Below are positions 25,524-33,471 of a stretch of DNA of 35,848 nucleotides, one piece after another. Both the position numbers and the translations under genes were made by a program. Source of the DNA: Bacteroidota bacterium (GTDB lineage: Bacteria; Bacteroidota; Bacteroidia; Palsa-965); NCBI GenBank assembly GCA_013298545.1, contig JAAFIA010000032.1:13892-49739 (forward strand), written 5' to 3'. Numbering within the stretch: position 1 is the first letter of the stretch; every line of letters starts with the position of its first letter. The notes beneath the pieces are model-generated. The model searched no databases. It saw nothing but the letters and a program-made list of their open reading frames with translations, and was not told the DNA's origin.

Positions 25524-26791
25524 TGATGCTGCGCGGCAGTGCTTTATTTTATGCGCTAGGCATTGCCGTTTTGATCGGTTTGCTGAGTACTTCGCTCATT
25601 ATTTATGCCTATACCGAACGTTTGCTGATTCGCAAAGAAACACGCGCACAAGATTTGCAGCGCAATGTAACATCGGCGATGGAATGGTTACTTGCCGCAC
25701 CAGACGATTTTGCAGAAGGAGAAACGAAAACAGTTGATTTATATGGGCGCGGCAAAGATTCGGTGTCAATGATGCGGCGGACGTGGGGGGCTTATTTGCT
25801 TTTTAATGTGCGTTCGTTTTCGGGAAAGCAGGTGGAAGAACAAACCGTACTTGCGGGCTGGTTACCAGACTCATCAACCGCATACACTTTGTATTTAGCC
25901 GATTTGGATCAAGCGCTTTTATTATCGGGAAAAACAAGCATTACAGGAACATGCTACTTACCTGCTGCGGGAGTGCAACGGGCATATATAGAAGGACAAA
26001 GTTTTGAGGGTTTTGATCTGATTCGTGGGCCTGTGCGCAACAGTGCGCGGCGGCTAGAGCCGATCAATACAAATTTGGTTAAGCAGTTGGATGAGGTGCT
26101 GGGTGGGAAATTTTCGCCTACGGATAGTGTTGTTGCGTTTGGCGGGTTTACAGATGGCGATTCGCTTTATCACTCGTATCGTTCCAATCGGTTGGTGTTG
26201 CGCTCGGCATCGGCACTAACGTTGCGCGGTGGATTTTGCGGGGGGCAGGTCTGTATTTTTTCGTCGAAAAGTATTCGTGTAAAAAAAGAAATGCGTTTGG
26301 ATGGTGTGCTTTTGTTTGCACCTAAAATTTTTATTGAAGACGATGTTGTGGGTTCGTTTCAAGCGTTTGCTCGGGATAGTTTGCTGGTGGGCGAAAATGT
26401 GGAGGTGCGGTATCCGGGCGTATTGGGTATTGTAGCTTCGCAGCAATCGCCAGATTTGGCTTACCTCATTTTGGGCAAAAAATCGGTATGCGCGGGTTTG
26501 GTGTTTGGTAGTTCTGTGGTAGCTGATTATCGTAAGCATGTTACGGTACGACTTGCGCAAGAAACCCATGTTACAGGACAAGTGTGGTGTTTTGATTTGC
26601 TAGATGTGCAGGGGCGTGTGTGGGGCGATGTAACGACTTCGAAATTTGAATTAAAAACACCTTCAGCAACATATCTGAATCACTTGCTTGGCGCAACGAT
26701 TGATCGTAGTCGCTTGCCTATTGGTTTTTCGTATGCGGCATTGACAGCGCGTAAAGAACAACGTTTATCCATTTTACAACAGATGCGATGA
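25523..26791 (+). CDS. Large GspK/PilX-like minor pseudopilin
   Basis: 422 residues. A five-residue leader ends in Gly (MMLRG/SALFYALGIAVLIGLLSTSLI), followed by a long hydrophobic helix: a class III prepilin-like N-terminus. Mature +5 is Tyr, not Glu, as in GspK-type tip pseudopilins that lack Glu5. The large ectodomain (about 30-422) is rich in beta-strand periodicity (RLVLRSASALTLRGGFCGGQVCIFSSKSIRVKKEM), suggesting a beta-helix-like section. Its position directly before I-like and J-like pseudopilins supports a tip-complex role. Confidence 0.7.
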   Translation: MMLRGSALFYALGIAVLIGLLSTSLIIYAYTERLLIRKETRAQDLQRNVTSAMEWLLAAPDDFAEGETKTVDLYGRGKDSVSMMRRTWGAYLLFNVRSFSGKQVEEQTVLAGWLPDSSTAYTLYLADLDQALLLSGKTSITGTCYLPAAGVQRAYIEGQSFEGFDLIRGPVRNSARRLEPINTNLVKQLDEVLGGKFSPTDSVVAFGGFTDGDSLYHSYRSNRLVLRSASALTLRGGFCGGQVCIFSSKSIRVKKEMRLDGVLLFAPKIFIEDDVVGSFQAFARDSLLVGENVEVRYPGVLGIVASQQSPDLAYLILGKKSVCAGLVFGSSVVADYRKHVTVRLAQETHVTGQVWCFDLLDVQGRVWGDVTTSKFELKTPSATYLNHLLGATIDRSRLPIGFSYAALTARKEQRLSILQQMR

Positions 26792-27126
26792 GAAAAAAGA
26801 TGCCTGCATTTGCTTTGTTGGAATCGTTGTTGGCCTTGTTGGTGATCTCAACATGTTTTGCCATTGGCCTTACTGTTTATACAAATGTGAGTGCTGGAAA
26901 CCGATCTGCATTGCGGCTTAAAGCAGATTTGTTGCTTGCTGATTGGGCTTATGCGACTAAACTTGAAAAGCGTTTTCTGGACGAAGCGGTGGAGCGGGAG
27001 GGATTGCAATTGGAACGTCGCGTTCGTTTGTACAACAATACTGAAAATGTGCAGCAGCTCGATCTTTATGCTTATGTGGATGGACAAAAAATTGCGGAGT
27101 ATCATGAACTAATTCGCAAACCATGA
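26788..27126 (+). CDS. GspI-like minor pseudopilin
   Basis: 112 residues. Leader MRKKMPA/FALLESLLALLVISTCFAIGL, with Glu at +5 and a hydrophobic helix; the residue before the cut is Ala. A small C-terminal beta domain ends DLYAYVDGQKIAEYHEL. Size and position between K-like and J-like genes fit GspI. Four-base overlaps with both neighbours. Confidence 0.75.
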   Translation: MRKKMPAFALLESLLALLVISTCFAIGLTVYTNVSAGNRSALRLKADLLLADWAYATKLEKRFLDEAVEREGLQLERRVRLYNNTENVQQLDLYAYVDGQKIAEYHELIRKP

Positions 27127-27620
27127 AACGACTGGCGGCTTTTACGTTATTGGAAATGCTGATTGGGATGTTGATTAGTGGGTTGGTTGTTGCGGCGGCT
27201 TTTTCGGCTTTTCGTATGGTTTCGATGCAGCATAAACGCTATTCAGAACGGAGTGCTGCGCTTCATCAGCTAATTCATTTTCGGCATGCGTTGGGGTACG
27301 ATTTCTTTCATGCAGATAGTGTTTTGACCAGCGATGAGCAAACGATTCGTGTCTTTGGAAAGCGTGAGGTGGCGTATCATTTTACGGAACAGTTTGTGGT
27401 TAGAAACGATGGACAGGCAACGGATACTTTTTTAATAAAAAATACGGTTCTTCATATTGATGAACATCGTTCGGATTGGTTTGCGTCGAATTATTTGATT
27501 CGAGATTTACGAATCGACTTTGATTTTGGTTCGGGTCGCTTACCTTTCCGTCTTGAAAAAAAATACCCAGCAGCCATTTATTTGAAACACAATTTTGTAC
27601 AAAACGATGAGCGGAATTGA
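27123..27620 (+). CDS. GspJ/PilW-like minor pseudopilin
   Basis: 165 residues. Leader MKRLAA/FTLLEMLIGMLISGLVVAAAF with Glu at +5 and again Ala before the cut. The helix continues into an amphipathic segment and then a beta-rich domain, as in GspJ. It overlaps the I-like gene by four bases and the platform gene by 14 bases. Confidence 0.78.
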   Translation: MKRLAAFTLLEMLIGMLISGLVVAAAFSAFRMVSMQHKRYSERSAALHQLIHFRHALGYDFFHADSVLTSDEQTIRVFGKREVAYHFTEQFVVRNDGQATDTFLIKNTVLHIDEHRSDWFASNYLIRDLRIDFDFGSGRLPFRLEKKYPAAIYLKHNFVQNDERN

Positions 27621-28761
27621 TTTACGCCAAGTAAGGCGCGACACAGCGAGTAGTTCAGTTGAGCAAACCGAAAAAGGAGAATCGGGTTTGATGGCTTTGC
27701 TCAATCGCGATATTACGTTAGGGAAGAGCAAATTTGGCGATCGGCAGAAGGAACGTTTTTACGGTGAATTACAAACCTTATTGGGCGCAGGGATCGATAT
27801 TCGTACGGCTTTGGAATTGTTGGAGAGCGAGGCGGTAAAAAAAGAGGAACAGAAAATTTTTAAAGCGGTGGCAACAGCAGTGGTCAATGGCAGCACTTTG
27901 CCCGAAGCCTTGAAAGCAACAGGATATTTTTCGGAATATGAATATTATAGTATGCGCATTGGGGAAGAGACCGGACGGATGCAGGAAGTCTTAACGGATT
28001 TGGCTTCGTTTTATACCAAAAAAATTAAGCAACGGCGTAAAGTAACGAGTGCTTTATCGTACCCGTTGTTGGTGATGGGCGTTGCTTTTGGTGCGGTTTG
28101 GTTTATGTTACGTTTTGTTGTGCCGATGTTTGCGGAGATGTTGGCGCGTTTTGGAACGGAGTTGCCGGCTTTGACGAAAATGATTATTGCCTTATCGGAT
28201 GGGTTTGGGAAATATGGCCCATGGATTTTTATCGTGCTTGCAGGAACTGTATTTTTTATGATGACACAGCGCAAACAAGTCTGGTACCGTGCAGCTTCAT
28301 CGGCCTTGGTGATGCGCATACCCTACTTGGGAAAAATTGTACAGGATGTTTATTTGGAACGATTTTGTCAGGCCATGCATTTGCTCATGAGTGCGCGCAC
28401 GCCTTTGGTACAAGCCTTGGAATTGGTAGAAAAGATGATTGGTTTTTACCCGATTGAGCAAGCCGTTGTTGCGATTAAAGCCGATATCTTAAAGGGCGAA
28501 TCGTTGCAGGTGAGTATGGGGCGTTTCCCGATTTTTCCGCGCCGTTTGGTATCGTTGATTCGCGTTGCAGAAGAAGTAAATCAACTGGATATGATGTTTG
28601 GAAAATTATCGAAACAATTGACCGAAGATATTGAGCACAAAACTTCGATTTTAGGAAGTGTGATTGAGCCGGTGATGATTGTTTTCTTAGGGGTTTTGGT
28701 AGCGGTTATTTTGGTCGCTATGTATTTACCCATGTTTCAATTGAGTACATCGTTTCAGTGA
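27607..28761 (+). CDS. gspF: GspF/PilC-type inner-membrane platform protein
   Basis: 384 residues from the ATG at 27607, inside the end of the J-like gene; an in-frame TTG lies four codons upstream. Two T2SSF domains: about 45-170 (LQTLLGAGIDIRTALELLE, MRIGEETGRMQEVL) and about 250-370 (FCQAMHLLMSARTPLVQALEL, LIRVAEEVNQLDMMFGKLS). Transmembrane helices lie near 155-185, 205-225 and 350-375. It would be the rotary platform worked by the GspE ATPase from the divergent operon. Last gene of the plus operon; no clear terminator follows. Confidence 0.92.
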   Translation: MSGIDLRQVRRDTASSSVEQTEKGESGLMALLNRDITLGKSKFGDRQKERFYGELQTLLGAGIDIRTALELLESEAVKKEEQKIFKAVATAVVNGSTLPEALKATGYFSEYEYYSMRIGEETGRMQEVLTDLASFYTKKIKQRRKVTSALSYPLLVMGVAFGAVWFMLRFVVPMFAEMLARFGTELPALTKMIIALSDGFGKYGPWIFIVLAGTVFFMMTQRKQVWYRAASSALVMRIPYLGKIVQDVYLERFCQAMHLLMSARTPLVQALELVEKMIGFYPIEQAVVAIKADILKGESLQVSMGRFPIFPRRLVSLIRVAEEVNQLDMMFGKLSKQLTEDIEHKTSILGSVIEPVMIVFLGVLVAVILVAMYLPMFQLSTSFQ

Positions 28762-28824
28762 GTAAACCACGAACGTACAAGAAAACAACTCAAATTCGCC
28801 TTGTCATTTGCTAAGTAACAAAAT

Positions 28825-29670
28825 CTAAAGCACCTCAATTTTGCGTGTCTGCATTCCCGTTGGAGTTTCCACTTCAAGGAAATAAATACCTGCGGCCATT
28901 TGTGCGAGGTCAAGCACCAAGAAATTTTCGCCCGTAGCAGTTGAATATTGTTGCGATAAAACCGTTTCGCCAAGTATGTTGGTTAAACGAACCTGGCCGC
29001 GAAATGATTTTTCAGTCGTTAAACGAATGGTTAATTGCTCATCTGCCGGATTCGGAAATGCCTCGATTTGTGTTTGCTGCGTCAACGCAAGCAGATCCGT
29101 CATAACCGGAATTAAACAACAATTTCCGCCCGAACTGATGTTTTGTGTGCCTTGCCAACACGCATATTGTGTGCGGTGAAAACGAACTGTTGTCCCATTG
29201 AATTTGGTCATGAAAAAATGCGCAACTTGCTGCGGCGTATTGCATCCACCTTGGTTGCCATTGGTACATTGATAAGCACATATCATTTGTCCGTAACCAT
29301 TTGCATCGTTGAGTGTAACGGTTGGGTATTGCTGAATCGTGTCCACATTTGCCGGAACACCGTTGATGGTGGTTGTTGTGATCCCCAAATTGCAATTGTC
29401 GTTTGTGCCGATAAATCCGGCATACCAAACCTGCGTAACATTGGCCGCATACGTTCCAGCAATATTGATCTGAACGGCTTCGTACGAACAAATACCAATT
29501 TTTAGGTTTGGAATATTTTGATCGACATTGATGTTTAAAATTCCACCATCGTAATTCGAATAAATCACAATATTGCTCGATGAGTCGCATACCGTACTTT
29601 GCGCCTGCACAGCAACACTCAGGAGCATAATGGTGAATACAGATGTAAAATAACGTAGTGCTTTTTTCAT
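28825..29670 (-). CDS. Secreted nine-cysteine protein with T9SS type A sorting domain
   Basis: 281 residues from the ATG beginning MKKALRYFTSVFTIMLLSVAVQAQ (signal peptide). Residues about 25-190 are a cysteine-rich module (CD, GICSYE, CNLG, CAYQC, GGCNT, ACWQG, GNCC), almost colinear with one in the larger protein encoded upstream (29829-31634). The C-terminus (about 205-281: EAFPNPADEQLTIRL, GETVLSQQY, GIYFLEVETPTGMQTRKIEVL) is a classical T9SS type A sorting domain. It should be exported by Sec, then moved to the surface or medium by the T9SS. Function of the module unknown. Third gene of a tight minus operon. Confidence 0.85.
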   Translation of the reverse strand: MKKALRYFTSVFTIMLLSVAVQAQSTVCDSSSNIVIYSNYDGGILNINVDQNIPNLKIGICSYEAVQINIAGTYAANVTQVWYAGFIGTNDNCNLGITTTTINGVPANVDTIQQYPTVTLNDANGYGQMICAYQCTNGNQGGCNTPQQVAHFFMTKFNGTTVRFHRTQYACWQGTQNISSGGNCCLIPVMTDLLALTQQTQIEAFPNPADEQLTIRLTTEKSFRGQVRLTNILGETVLSQQYSTATGENFLVLDLAQMAAGIYFLEVETPTGMQTRKIEVL

Positions 29671-29694
29671 GGCGGTGGTTTTAGTTTGGTGCAA

Positions 29695-29826
29695 TTAACT
29701 TTTCATAAAGAGGAGCAACAATAAAGGAATGGAAATTCCCAATGAAATCCAAAATGCAAAAGCATGAAACTTACTTACGGGGTTGCGCAGTGAGTTTGAG
29801 AAGAAGATACGCGAAATTTTTTCCAT
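29695..29826 (-). CDS. Small (43-residue) predicted membrane protein
   Basis: An uninterrupted frame begins MEKISRIFFSNSLRNP and ends in a single hydrophobic helix (FWISLGISIPLLLLLF) then MKS. The start is 2 bp after the stop of the upstream T9SS gene, and the stop is 24 bp before the start of the next T9SS gene, so it fills the gap in operon fashion. No homologue recognised. The evidence is coding continuity, spacing and a plausible N-in/C-out single-pass topology; chance is not excluded because it is so short. Confidence 0.5.
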   Translation of the reverse strand: MEKISRIFFSNSLRNPVSKFHAFAFWISLGISIPLLLLLFMKS

Positions 29827-29828
29827 GA

Positions 29829-31634
29829 CTATTCTTTGATGAGGAGTAAATGATTTTGTTCGAGCGGAATGAAACCATCGAAATTCAGCGTATAACTTCC
29901 GGCGGGTAATTCCGAAACATCAAAAGCAAATGAGTTCCATCCTTTGACCGCAAAAACGCGTTCGGTTCGAATAATTTTTCCATGAAGATCGGACCAATAA
30001 ATCTGCATCTCGCCTTCTTCTTTTGCGGATAGTTGAACGACAAAACGATCCTTTGTAGGATTGGGAAACCCAATGAGTTGTGTCGATGATTCGGTACACG
30101 CACTGCGTTCCAAAACGCGTACCGGAAAGGTTTCCGATTGGCCGTTGTAATCGGTTTGACGTAGGCGATAATAACTCGTTTCCGTAAGTTGTTCGGTGTC
30201 GGTATAACGATATAAGGATGGTTGCGAACTTGTTCCTGCTCCAGGAACGACTGCAATTTCTTCAAATACAATGCCGTCGGTAGAACGCTCCAAGGTGAAA
30301 TAATGGTTGTTGATTTCAGATGCCGTTTCCCACGAAATCACCGCTTGGTTGTTTGTGGTGCAGTGTGCAGAAAAATAACTCAGCTCAACGGGTAATGCTT
30401 GGGCTACAAGACAACAATTGCCGCCAGTAGAAACCAATTGCGTTCCTGACCAGCAACCATATTGCGCCATCTGATACCGCAAGGTTCCGCCCAAATGAGT
30501 CAAAAAATAATGCGCCACTTGTCCTGTTGTATTGCAACCACCGTTATTGCCCAAATTGCATTGATATGCACAAACAATATTCGAACTTCCGTTAGGAACA
30601 ATGATGGTTGAGGGGGGATAAATATTGATGGAGGTAATCCCCGCAGGAACACCGTTGATTGTTGTGTTGATGGCACTCATACTGCAATGTGCATTGGCAC
30701 CATTGTAACCTGCATACCTTACTGCTGTAACATTGCCAACATAGGTTCCAGCGATATTGATGGTAACACCCTCGTACGAACAAATACCAATTTTTAGATT
30801 GGGAATATTTTGATCCACATTGATGTTCAACACACCGCCATCGTAATTGGAATAAATAATCAGGTTGCCATTCGGATCGCACGAATTGGTGAAAAGCGCA
30901 GGTGTCCAGATAAAGGTGCGGCCTGATGGCGGAAGTGCCGTATTGCGACTGAGTACCGTTTGCGAATTGATGATGTTGGCATTGGTTGAATTGGCCCACG
31001 ACGTCGCAGAATTTAAATAGCGCGCGTTCCAGTCAGCATTATTCGCACCGCGCAGACCAATTTGAGCAACAACCGTATTGGTGGCATTGGTTGCCGCACA
31101 GGCACCGTAAATTACTTGGATCACATTGGATGTTTCAAGCAAACGAATCTGGAAATTCCAATCGGCACCCGCCGCATTATTCGCCGATCGGCGGCAGTTA
31201 TTCCATTGTACAACAAACACACGGTTGGGCGAAACACCTGTTGTCGTGTATTCTATGGTTGAAGCATTGCTCACCAAATCGAGTCCAAGGGCCGAAATCG
31301 CTCCTGCATACCCTGTTGCGCCAGAAATGGGTTGATAACCATTGGCCAAGGAAGCTGTTGCTCCAAATGTAATGTAGCCGTTGCCGTTTACAGAACAAGC
31401 ATTATAAGCAACACTATTAAACGTAAACGAAAATGGAATGGGCACACTCACTGGCGCAGGATCGGTCCAACCGGCAGCATGAACTGTTGTGCCAACTATT
31501 GGCGAATACGTTCCGGCGGTTTCCGAAAACGCATATCCAGAAACTTGTGCTGTCGCAACTTTGGGGGCAAGAAACAAAGTCAATACAACAAGCAGGGTGA
31601 ACTGTGTTTTGATTTTGTTGATTTTTTTCATCAC
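29829..31634 (-). CDS. Large secreted multidomain protein with T9SS type A sorting domain
   Basis: 601 residues. Signal peptide 1-29 (LLVVLTLFLAPKVATAQ). Residues about 30-250 are a beta-rich domain common in Bacteroidota secreted proteins (YAFSETAGTYSPIVGT, CSVNGNGYITFG, VFVVQWNN). Residues about 250-410 are the nine-cysteine module shared with the downstream protein (GICSYEG, CAYQC, GGCNT, GCWSG, GNCC). Residues 415-510 resemble the LPVELSYFSA...SWETASEINN...FTLERSTDG module often found before T9SS tails, and about 520-601 is a type A sorting domain (GFPNPTKDRFVVQL). A start two codons later is equally possible for MKK. Confidence 0.87.
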   Translation of the reverse strand: MMKKINKIKTQFTLLVVLTLFLAPKVATAQVSGYAFSETAGTYSPIVGTTVHAAGWTDPAPVSVPIPFSFTFNSVAYNACSVNGNGYITFGATASLANGYQPISGATGYAGAISALGLDLVSNASTIEYTTTGVSPNRVFVVQWNNCRRSANNAAGADWNFQIRLLETSNVIQVIYGACAATNATNTVVAQIGLRGANNADWNARYLNSATSWANSTNANIINSQTVLSRNTALPPSGRTFIWTPALFTNSCDPNGNLIIYSNYDGGVLNINVDQNIPNLKIGICSYEGVTINIAGTYVGNVTAVRYAGYNGANAHCSMSAINTTINGVPAGITSINIYPPSTIIVPNGSSNIVCAYQCNLGNNGGCNTTGQVAHYFLTHLGGTLRYQMAQYGCWSGTQLVSTGGNCCLVAQALPVELSYFSAHCTTNNQAVISWETASEINNHYFTLERSTDGIVFEEIAVVPGAGTSSQPSLYRYTDTEQLTETSYYRLRQTDYNGQSETFPVRVLERSACTESSTQLIGFPNPTKDRFVVQLSAKEEGEMQIYWSDLHGKIIRTERVFAVKGWNSFAFDVSELPAGSYTLNFDGFIPLEQNHLLLIKE

Positions 31635-31780
31635 TCAAACATAGTTTACACGAAGCAAATTGATCTGCCATGTTTGTTTTATTATTCTATTAGCAAATGC
31701 ATCTTTTAATTTTATATTAACTCGAAATGCTTGTTTATAATCACTTTTTAAATATATTGCTATGTTATTATTCGTTTAGC

Positions 31781-33301
31781 ATGATTCCATCTACTGATTT
31801 ACATCAGTTAATTCGCTCGCTCGATAAGAAAGAGAAAGCGTATTTCAAATTGGTTTCCGACCCGCATGCCGATTATGTACGTTTGTTTGATGCCATTGTG
31901 CGCCAGCGTGTGTATGATGAAGCCGCCATCAAACTGCAATTTGCCGGAGACGCTTTTTTGCGTCGGTTTGCACCCGTAAAAAATTACCTTTTTCATCAAG
32001 TGTTGGAGAGTTTGGTCAGGCAATACAGCGGCACAACGGTTGATGTGATGATTCGGGAACAATTGCGTAAAGCAGAATTGCTACTTGCGAAAGGCTTGCG
32101 TAAAACGGCGCACAAGCTATTGATTAAAGCGCGTAAGCTGGCCTTGTTGCACGATTTGTATTTGTTAGCCTTACAGGCCATTGCGTTGGAGAAAATGATT
32201 GTTCGCGGAATTGAAACAATAAATTTTCGCGATGCCATGAAACGGTTGCAGGACGAAGAAGCGATGGCCATGCAACGGCATCAGAACCTCAGTGCCTACA
32301 TCGATTTGGATAGCCGAATTTTTTATTTGCGCAAAATGATTGTGGTGCAACGGTCAGCAAAAGATTTAGTCCCGTTTCGCGACATCTTGCATGATCCGCT
32401 ACTCAGTCATGAAAATAAAGCGTTGAGTAGGGAGGCTAAATTTTTCTTTCACCGCATTAAAGGGATTTGTTTGAGTTTATTGCAAGAAGATAAAAAAGCC
32501 ATGCTACACCGCAAGCATTTGGTTGAATTGTTTGCAACATTGCCGGCACCCGACGCGGAGCAAGTATTGAAACAATCGTCGGCGCTCTACGATTTGGCCG
32601 TGAGTCAACGGGCATTTCAAGGTGCTACGGAAGCATTGCAAACAGTAGGACGCATAACGCGATTAGCAGAGACCTTCCCGCAGTTTATGACGGAGAAAAA
32701 CTTATCGGTTTTATTTAAACGTGCTACGGTTTTAGAAACCGATTTTCTGCAATACTTTGGTCTGTTTGAAGAAGGGCTACTGCGGTTGCCGATGCTAGAG
32801 AAAAATTTGAAGCGTTTTGCGCCTTATATGGAGAGCGATTTGTTACGCATTACCCATTTCAACATCGCGTTGATCTTTTATGGAGCAGAGCAGCCGCGCA
32901 AAGCCTTACGTTGGCTCAATGGCATTATTCATGAAAGTGCGCAAGAAGTGGCAGAAGATGTGGTTTGTTTTTCCTTGTTGTTGCGCATCATGATTCATAT
33001 CGACTTGGGGCGCGACGAATTGATTCCTTCGCTTACACGTGCAGCGGTTAACTATTTGCAAAAACGCAAACGCCTCTACAAAGCCGAAACCTTATTTCTC
33101 GATTTCGCCAATCAATACCCATCCATTCATTCGGATAAAATGTTTCGCGAAATATGTATGCAACAGAAAATTAAATTTGAAAAATTATTCCGCAACACCT
33201 TAGAGCGCAAGGCAGAAGAATACTTCGATTTTATTGCTTGGTTTGAAAGCAAAACACTTGGGAAAAAATTTGCGGAGGTTTACCGGGGGAGGCGGGGATA
33301 G
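31781..33301 (+). CDS. Bacteroidota-specific helical-repeat protein of unknown function
   Basis: 506 residues from the ATG at 31781 (product begins MIPSTDLHQLIRSLDKKEKAYFKLV); a longer frame from 31727 adds an implausible hydrophobic leader. The N-terminal phrase LIRSLDKKEKAYFKL is the hallmark of a family found in multiple copies in Bacteroidota. The rest is almost entirely alpha-helical with TPR-like spacing (LRKTAHKLLIKARKLALLHDLY; AEQPRKALRWLNGIIHES). No signal peptide. Function unknown. Divergent from the T9SS operon. Confidence 0.75.
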   Translation: MIPSTDLHQLIRSLDKKEKAYFKLVSDPHADYVRLFDAIVRQRVYDEAAIKLQFAGDAFLRRFAPVKNYLFHQVLESLVRQYSGTTVDVMIREQLRKAELLLAKGLRKTAHKLLIKARKLALLHDLYLLALQAIALEKMIVRGIETINFRDAMKRLQDEEAMAMQRHQNLSAYIDLDSRIFYLRKMIVVQRSAKDLVPFRDILHDPLLSHENKALSREAKFFFHRIKGICLSLLQEDKKAMLHRKHLVELFATLPAPDAEQVLKQSSALYDLAVSQRAFQGATEALQTVGRITRLAETFPQFMTEKNLSVLFKRATVLETDFLQYFGLFEEGLLRLPMLEKNLKRFAPYMESDLLRITHFNIALIFYGAEQPRKALRWLNGIIHESAQEVAEDVVCFSLLLRIMIHIDLGRDELIPSLTRAAVNYLQKRKRLYKAETLFLDFANQYPSIHSDKMFREICMQQKIKFEKLFRNTLERKAEEYFDFIAWFESKTLGKKFAEVYRGRRG

Positions 33302-33320
33302 TGTTATTGCTTATCGGTGA

Positions 33321-33447
33321 TAACGGTTTTGCCGTTTGACGAAGGTGGTGATTTTCACCACACATGTTGCTGCGAAGAACCAATGTTTGATTCACCACAA
33401 ATGTGTTTGCGTAGTACGAAGCCGACACTTTTGCCAAAACCGTGTTA
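33321..33447 (-). other. Structured intergenic element, attC-like (tentative)
   Basis: Read on the minus strand, the ends pair as TAAC-(AC)-GGTTTTG with CAAAACC-GTTA, that is, with a two-base bulge. Inside lie a 7-bp hairpin GTGGTGA-TTT-TCACCAC (33345-33361) and ACACAT/ATGTGT arms. It sits 24 bp after the stop of the minus-strand nuclease pseudogene, where an integron cassette carries attC. The R'' and R' core boxes (RYYYAAC / GTTRRRY) are only partly matched, so this is a resemblance, not an identification. No integrase is in the window. Confidence 0.3.
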
Positions 33448-33471
33448 GCGGCTAGTTGTTTATTATTCAGT

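Noticed and set aside
29039-29590. 183-codon frame overlapping the nine-cysteine T9SS protein in another frame
   Set aside because: Its composition (many Cys, Arg, His, Gln) is typical of an out-of-frame translation, and the overlapped frame has a signal peptide and sorting domain.
31636-31643. TATGTTTG on the minus strand, a good -7 match for the T9SS operon
   Set aside because: It ends 1 bp before the annotated ATG, so transcription would start inside the coding region, and there is no -33 box at a suitable distance.
31727-31780. Longer start for the helical-repeat protein
   Set aside because: It would add an 18-residue hydrophobic leader not expected for this soluble family, whose conserved N-terminal motif begins just after the ATG at 31781.
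33303-33324. GTTAT/ATAAC arms just after the helical-repeat gene as a terminator
   Set aside because: Only five AT-rich base pairs, a 12-nt loop and no T-tract; its 3' arm overlaps the start of the larger structured element.
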